Below, one piece after another: positions 14,200 to 15,627 of a DNA stretch of 15,627 bases (position 1 is its first letter; each line of letters starts with the position of its first letter). The position numbers and the translations under genes were made by a program. The stretch spans positions 1 to 15,627 of the forward strand of contig DATKBV010000206.1 in the NCBI GenBank assembly GCA_035513655.1, in the 5' to 3' direction. Under the pieces are notes generated by a model, which was given only the letters and a program-made list of their open reading frames with translations, ran no database searches and was not told the DNA's origin. This stretch comes from GCA-2726245 sp035513655. Its GTDB lineage: Bacteria > Planctomycetota > Planctomycetia > Pirellulales > Pirellulaceae.

Positions 14200-15066
14200 C
14201 TACAGCGAATCGCGCAACCGCGGCACGCCCGTCGTGCGTGTCGCCCAAGTGAGACCGTCCACTGCCGTGTTTTCGAGGGCGAGCAGCTGTTCAATCATGC
14301 CTTGCGTATCGTTGGCGGCGTGTTGCATCCGCAACAACCAGAGCGATTTGAGCGGCCCAGTCGATTCGAAGAGCTCGCTCGGCAAACACGCGAGCACTCC
14401 GGCAGCGACGCGCCAATTCAGACCCTCATTCGGCGAAGTCGCACAGGTTTGTCGTTGATAAGCAATGCGTAACGACGTCAGTAGCAATGACCATGCAGTC
14501 TCTGGGTGTGTCGAGGCCCGCGCCTCGGCTGCGAACTCCTTGACGCGAGCCGGCGAGAACGCGAACTCCGCGGCGTCTGTCGATGCGGGCAAGTAACCCA
14601 GCAGCATGTCGTTCCACCGTTCGTTCCGTCGCCGCATACGGTTTAGAATGACAGCCTCCTCGACCCGCAATCCGTGTCCGTACACCATCAGGTTCAACGC
14701 TCGGTGTCGAGCTTCCAGGTGACCGGCAAGTACGTTGCGAACAATCGGACTGGCCTCGTCCAAACCGCGGCGCTGCTCGTAACCGCAACAGACTGCGCCC
14801 CAAATACGTGCCAGTACTTCGGTGGTCAGGATCTCTTCGAGGACGTTGCGAATTTCCGCCCACTGCGTCACCATGTCTTTCGACTGGGCGTATTGCAATT
14901 CGTACGAAAAGGTCTTCAAGCTCCGGCCCCAACACTCTTGCCGGGACCGCGAGGCCGACCAGTACTGCTCCAGGCCACTGTCCGAAAGACGTGAGGCGTG
15001 TCCAATGATGGCCGGGCCGTTCGAAGCTAAGAGAGCGGCGAATTCAATAAGTTCACAGGCGTGCAT
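14200..15066 (-). CDS. Hypothetical protein, 288 residues, probably all-helical and cytoplasmic
   Basis: I do not recognise this protein. It is a single frame of 288 residues (MHACELIEF...VPRLRDSL), with no signal peptide or membrane segment and no motif I can name. It looks mostly alpha-helical. The densest conserved-looking part is EARHRALNLMVYGHGLRVEEAVILNRMRRRNERWNDMLLGYL (118-159), with paired His and several Arg residues that could bind a nucleic acid or a phosphate. Codon choice favours G/C at third positions, as in its neighbours, supporting a real gene. The ATG at 15066 has no strong ribosome site. It is followed by the hairpin element at 14108-14193 and is transcribed alone. Confidence 0.7.
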   Translation of the reverse strand: MHACELIEFAALLASNGPAIIGHASRLSDSGLEQYWSASRSRQECWGRSLKTFSYELQYAQSKDMVTQWAEIRNVLEEILTTEVLARIWGAVCCGYEQRRGLDEASPIVRNVLAGHLEARHRALNLMVYGHGLRVEEAVILNRMRRRNERWNDMLLGYLPASTDAAEFAFSPARVKEFAAEARASTHPETAWSLLLTSLRIAYQRQTCATSPNEGLNWRVAAGVLACLPSELFESTGPLKSLWLLRMQHAANDTQGMIEQLLALENTAVDGLTWATRTTGVPRLRDSL

Positions 15067-15469
15067 GCGGTGTCAGTCCGGTTCGTGAGGCGATTCATCG
15101 CGCGAGCGGTCTACCCCGGACGCGCATCTTGGGCTGGGGACGGACATCTCGCAAACGGAAGACCGCTTCGCAAAGAACATGGAGCGAATTGATGGCTCAG
15201 CGGGTAAGTCGTGTTCCTGAAAGCGATTGGGGGTTCTTCGAAGGACTCGCAAGACGTTGCCGAAATGCAACGTGTGTTGGATTCACCTCACATTCGACAC
15301 GACTCGCGATGTGATTCGGAAACATCGAACAAGGCTCAAATTGCTCCTTTGTTGACGCAAAGGCTTGCATCACAGATGCTGTCGGTTCAAGGATGCATCC
15401 AGGCTACGGCACGCAGCCTCGCTTTTCAAATAGGCGGGCGAAAAAATCTTCGAGATATAAAGGAAACGC
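15067..15469. other. Intergenic region before the short-chain dehydrogenase
   Basis: There is no convincing gene here; the longest frame (15129-15314) has no ribosome site or recognisable content. It holds a short perfect hairpin, ACGTTGC-CGAAAT-GCAACGT (15254-15273), and a 6-base inverted pair, TCACAT (15288-15293) and ATGTGA (15309-15314). A TTGACG at 15352-15357 is a possible -35 box, but the sequence 17 bases on (GATGCT) is a poor -10 box. The downstream dehydrogenase promoter is probably within this stretch. Confidence 0.4.
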
Positions 15470-15627
15470 ATGACCACGCTCGCTGGCAAAACCTTATTCA
15501 TTACGGGCTCCACCAGAGGCATCGGCAAAGCAATTGCCTTGCGCGCGGCGGCAGACGGAGCGAATATCGCCATCATCGGGAAAACGGCCGAGCCACATCC
15601 CAAGCTGCTAGGGACCGTCTTTACCGC
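15470..15627 (+). CDS. Short-chain dehydrogenase/reductase, HSDL2-like (partial, C-terminus outside window)
   Basis: Fifty-two residues are visible. AAGGA lies 6 bases before the ATG at 15470. The protein opens with the SDR cofactor-binding strand and glycine-rich turn, KTLFITGSTRGIGKAIALRA (residues 7-26), of the TGxxxGIG type. It continues GANIAIIGKTAEPHPKLLGT (30-49). The segment KTAEPHPKLLGTVFTA closely resembles the hydroxysteroid dehydrogenase-like protein 2 (HSDL2) group rather than other SDRs. It should be an NAD(P)-dependent oxidoreductase; the substrate and the catalytic Ser-Tyr-Lys residues lie beyond the window. Confidence 0.88.
   Translation, partial: MTTLAGKTLFITGSTRGIGKAIALRAAADGANIAIIGKTAEPHPKLLGTVFT

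Noticed and set aside
15352..15380. Sigma70-like promoter before the short-chain dehydrogenase
   Set aside because: TTGACG is a fair -35 box, but the sequence at the right spacing (GATGCT) is too far from TATAAT to call.
1..15627. CRISPR array, tRNA, rRNA, prophage, toxin-antitoxin or defence genes
   Set aside because: I looked for spaced direct repeats, cloverleaf-like sequences and the usual protein motifs and saw none. The repeats present are palindromic and dispersed, not regularly spaced.

Overview
The window looks like chromosomal DNA from a planctomycete, most likely of the Pirellula/Rhodopirellula/Blastopirellula group. The evidence is a protein with the planctomycete-restricted TIGR03009 domain, a secreted ThuA-domain protein, a lid-less Hsp70 of a type I associate with this phylum, many exported proteins, and loosely packed genes separated by dispersed inverted-repeat elements. 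This is inference from protein character; no rRNA or other taxonomic marker is present.

Layout. 1-2317 (minus): an exported two-lobed M16 zinc protease, cut by the left edge. 2318-2735: a divergent intergenic region holding copy A of a roughly 0.1-kb terminal-inverted-repeat element. 2736-7530 (plus): a co-directional run of TIGR03009 protein, exported TPR protein, HD-domain hydrolase, pterin-4a-carbinolamine dehydratase (overlapping the HD gene by 20 bases) and class I fructose-1,6-bisphosphatase. 7638-8597: secreted ThuA-like protein, then a strong hairpin. 8811-9257: a shortened YqgE/AlgH (DUF179) protein with a good intrinsic terminator. 9258-9772: a long gap with an imperfect hairpin. 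9773-10480: lipoprotein-type FKBP prolyl isomerase. 10610-11785: exported six-bladed propeller sugar dehydrogenase. 11800-11907: copy B of the repeat, inverted relative to copy A and nearly identical, filling the convergent space before the minus-strand Hsp70 (11923-13446). 13519-13693: a second, unrelated long inverted-repeat element. 13934-14059: a probable 41-residue membrane protein. 14108-14193: a third hairpin element, just beyond the stop of an unrecognised 288-residue minus-strand gene (14200-15066). 15470-end: the start of an HSDL2-like short-chain dehydrogenase.

How the parts relate. Most genes are housekeeping or envelope functions: export-side protein quality control (M16 protease, FKBP), cytoplasmic chaperone (Hsp70), gluconeogenesis (FBPase), pterin chemistry (PCD) and secreted carbohydrate-related proteins (ThuA, sugar dehydrogenase). 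I see no defence system, prophage, CRISPR array or antibiotic cluster. The most distinctive content is non-coding: three different families of palindromic elements in 15.6 kb, one present twice with a single substitution and a 9-base indel between copies. Three of the four copies sit next to gene ends, where they could serve as 3' hairpins.
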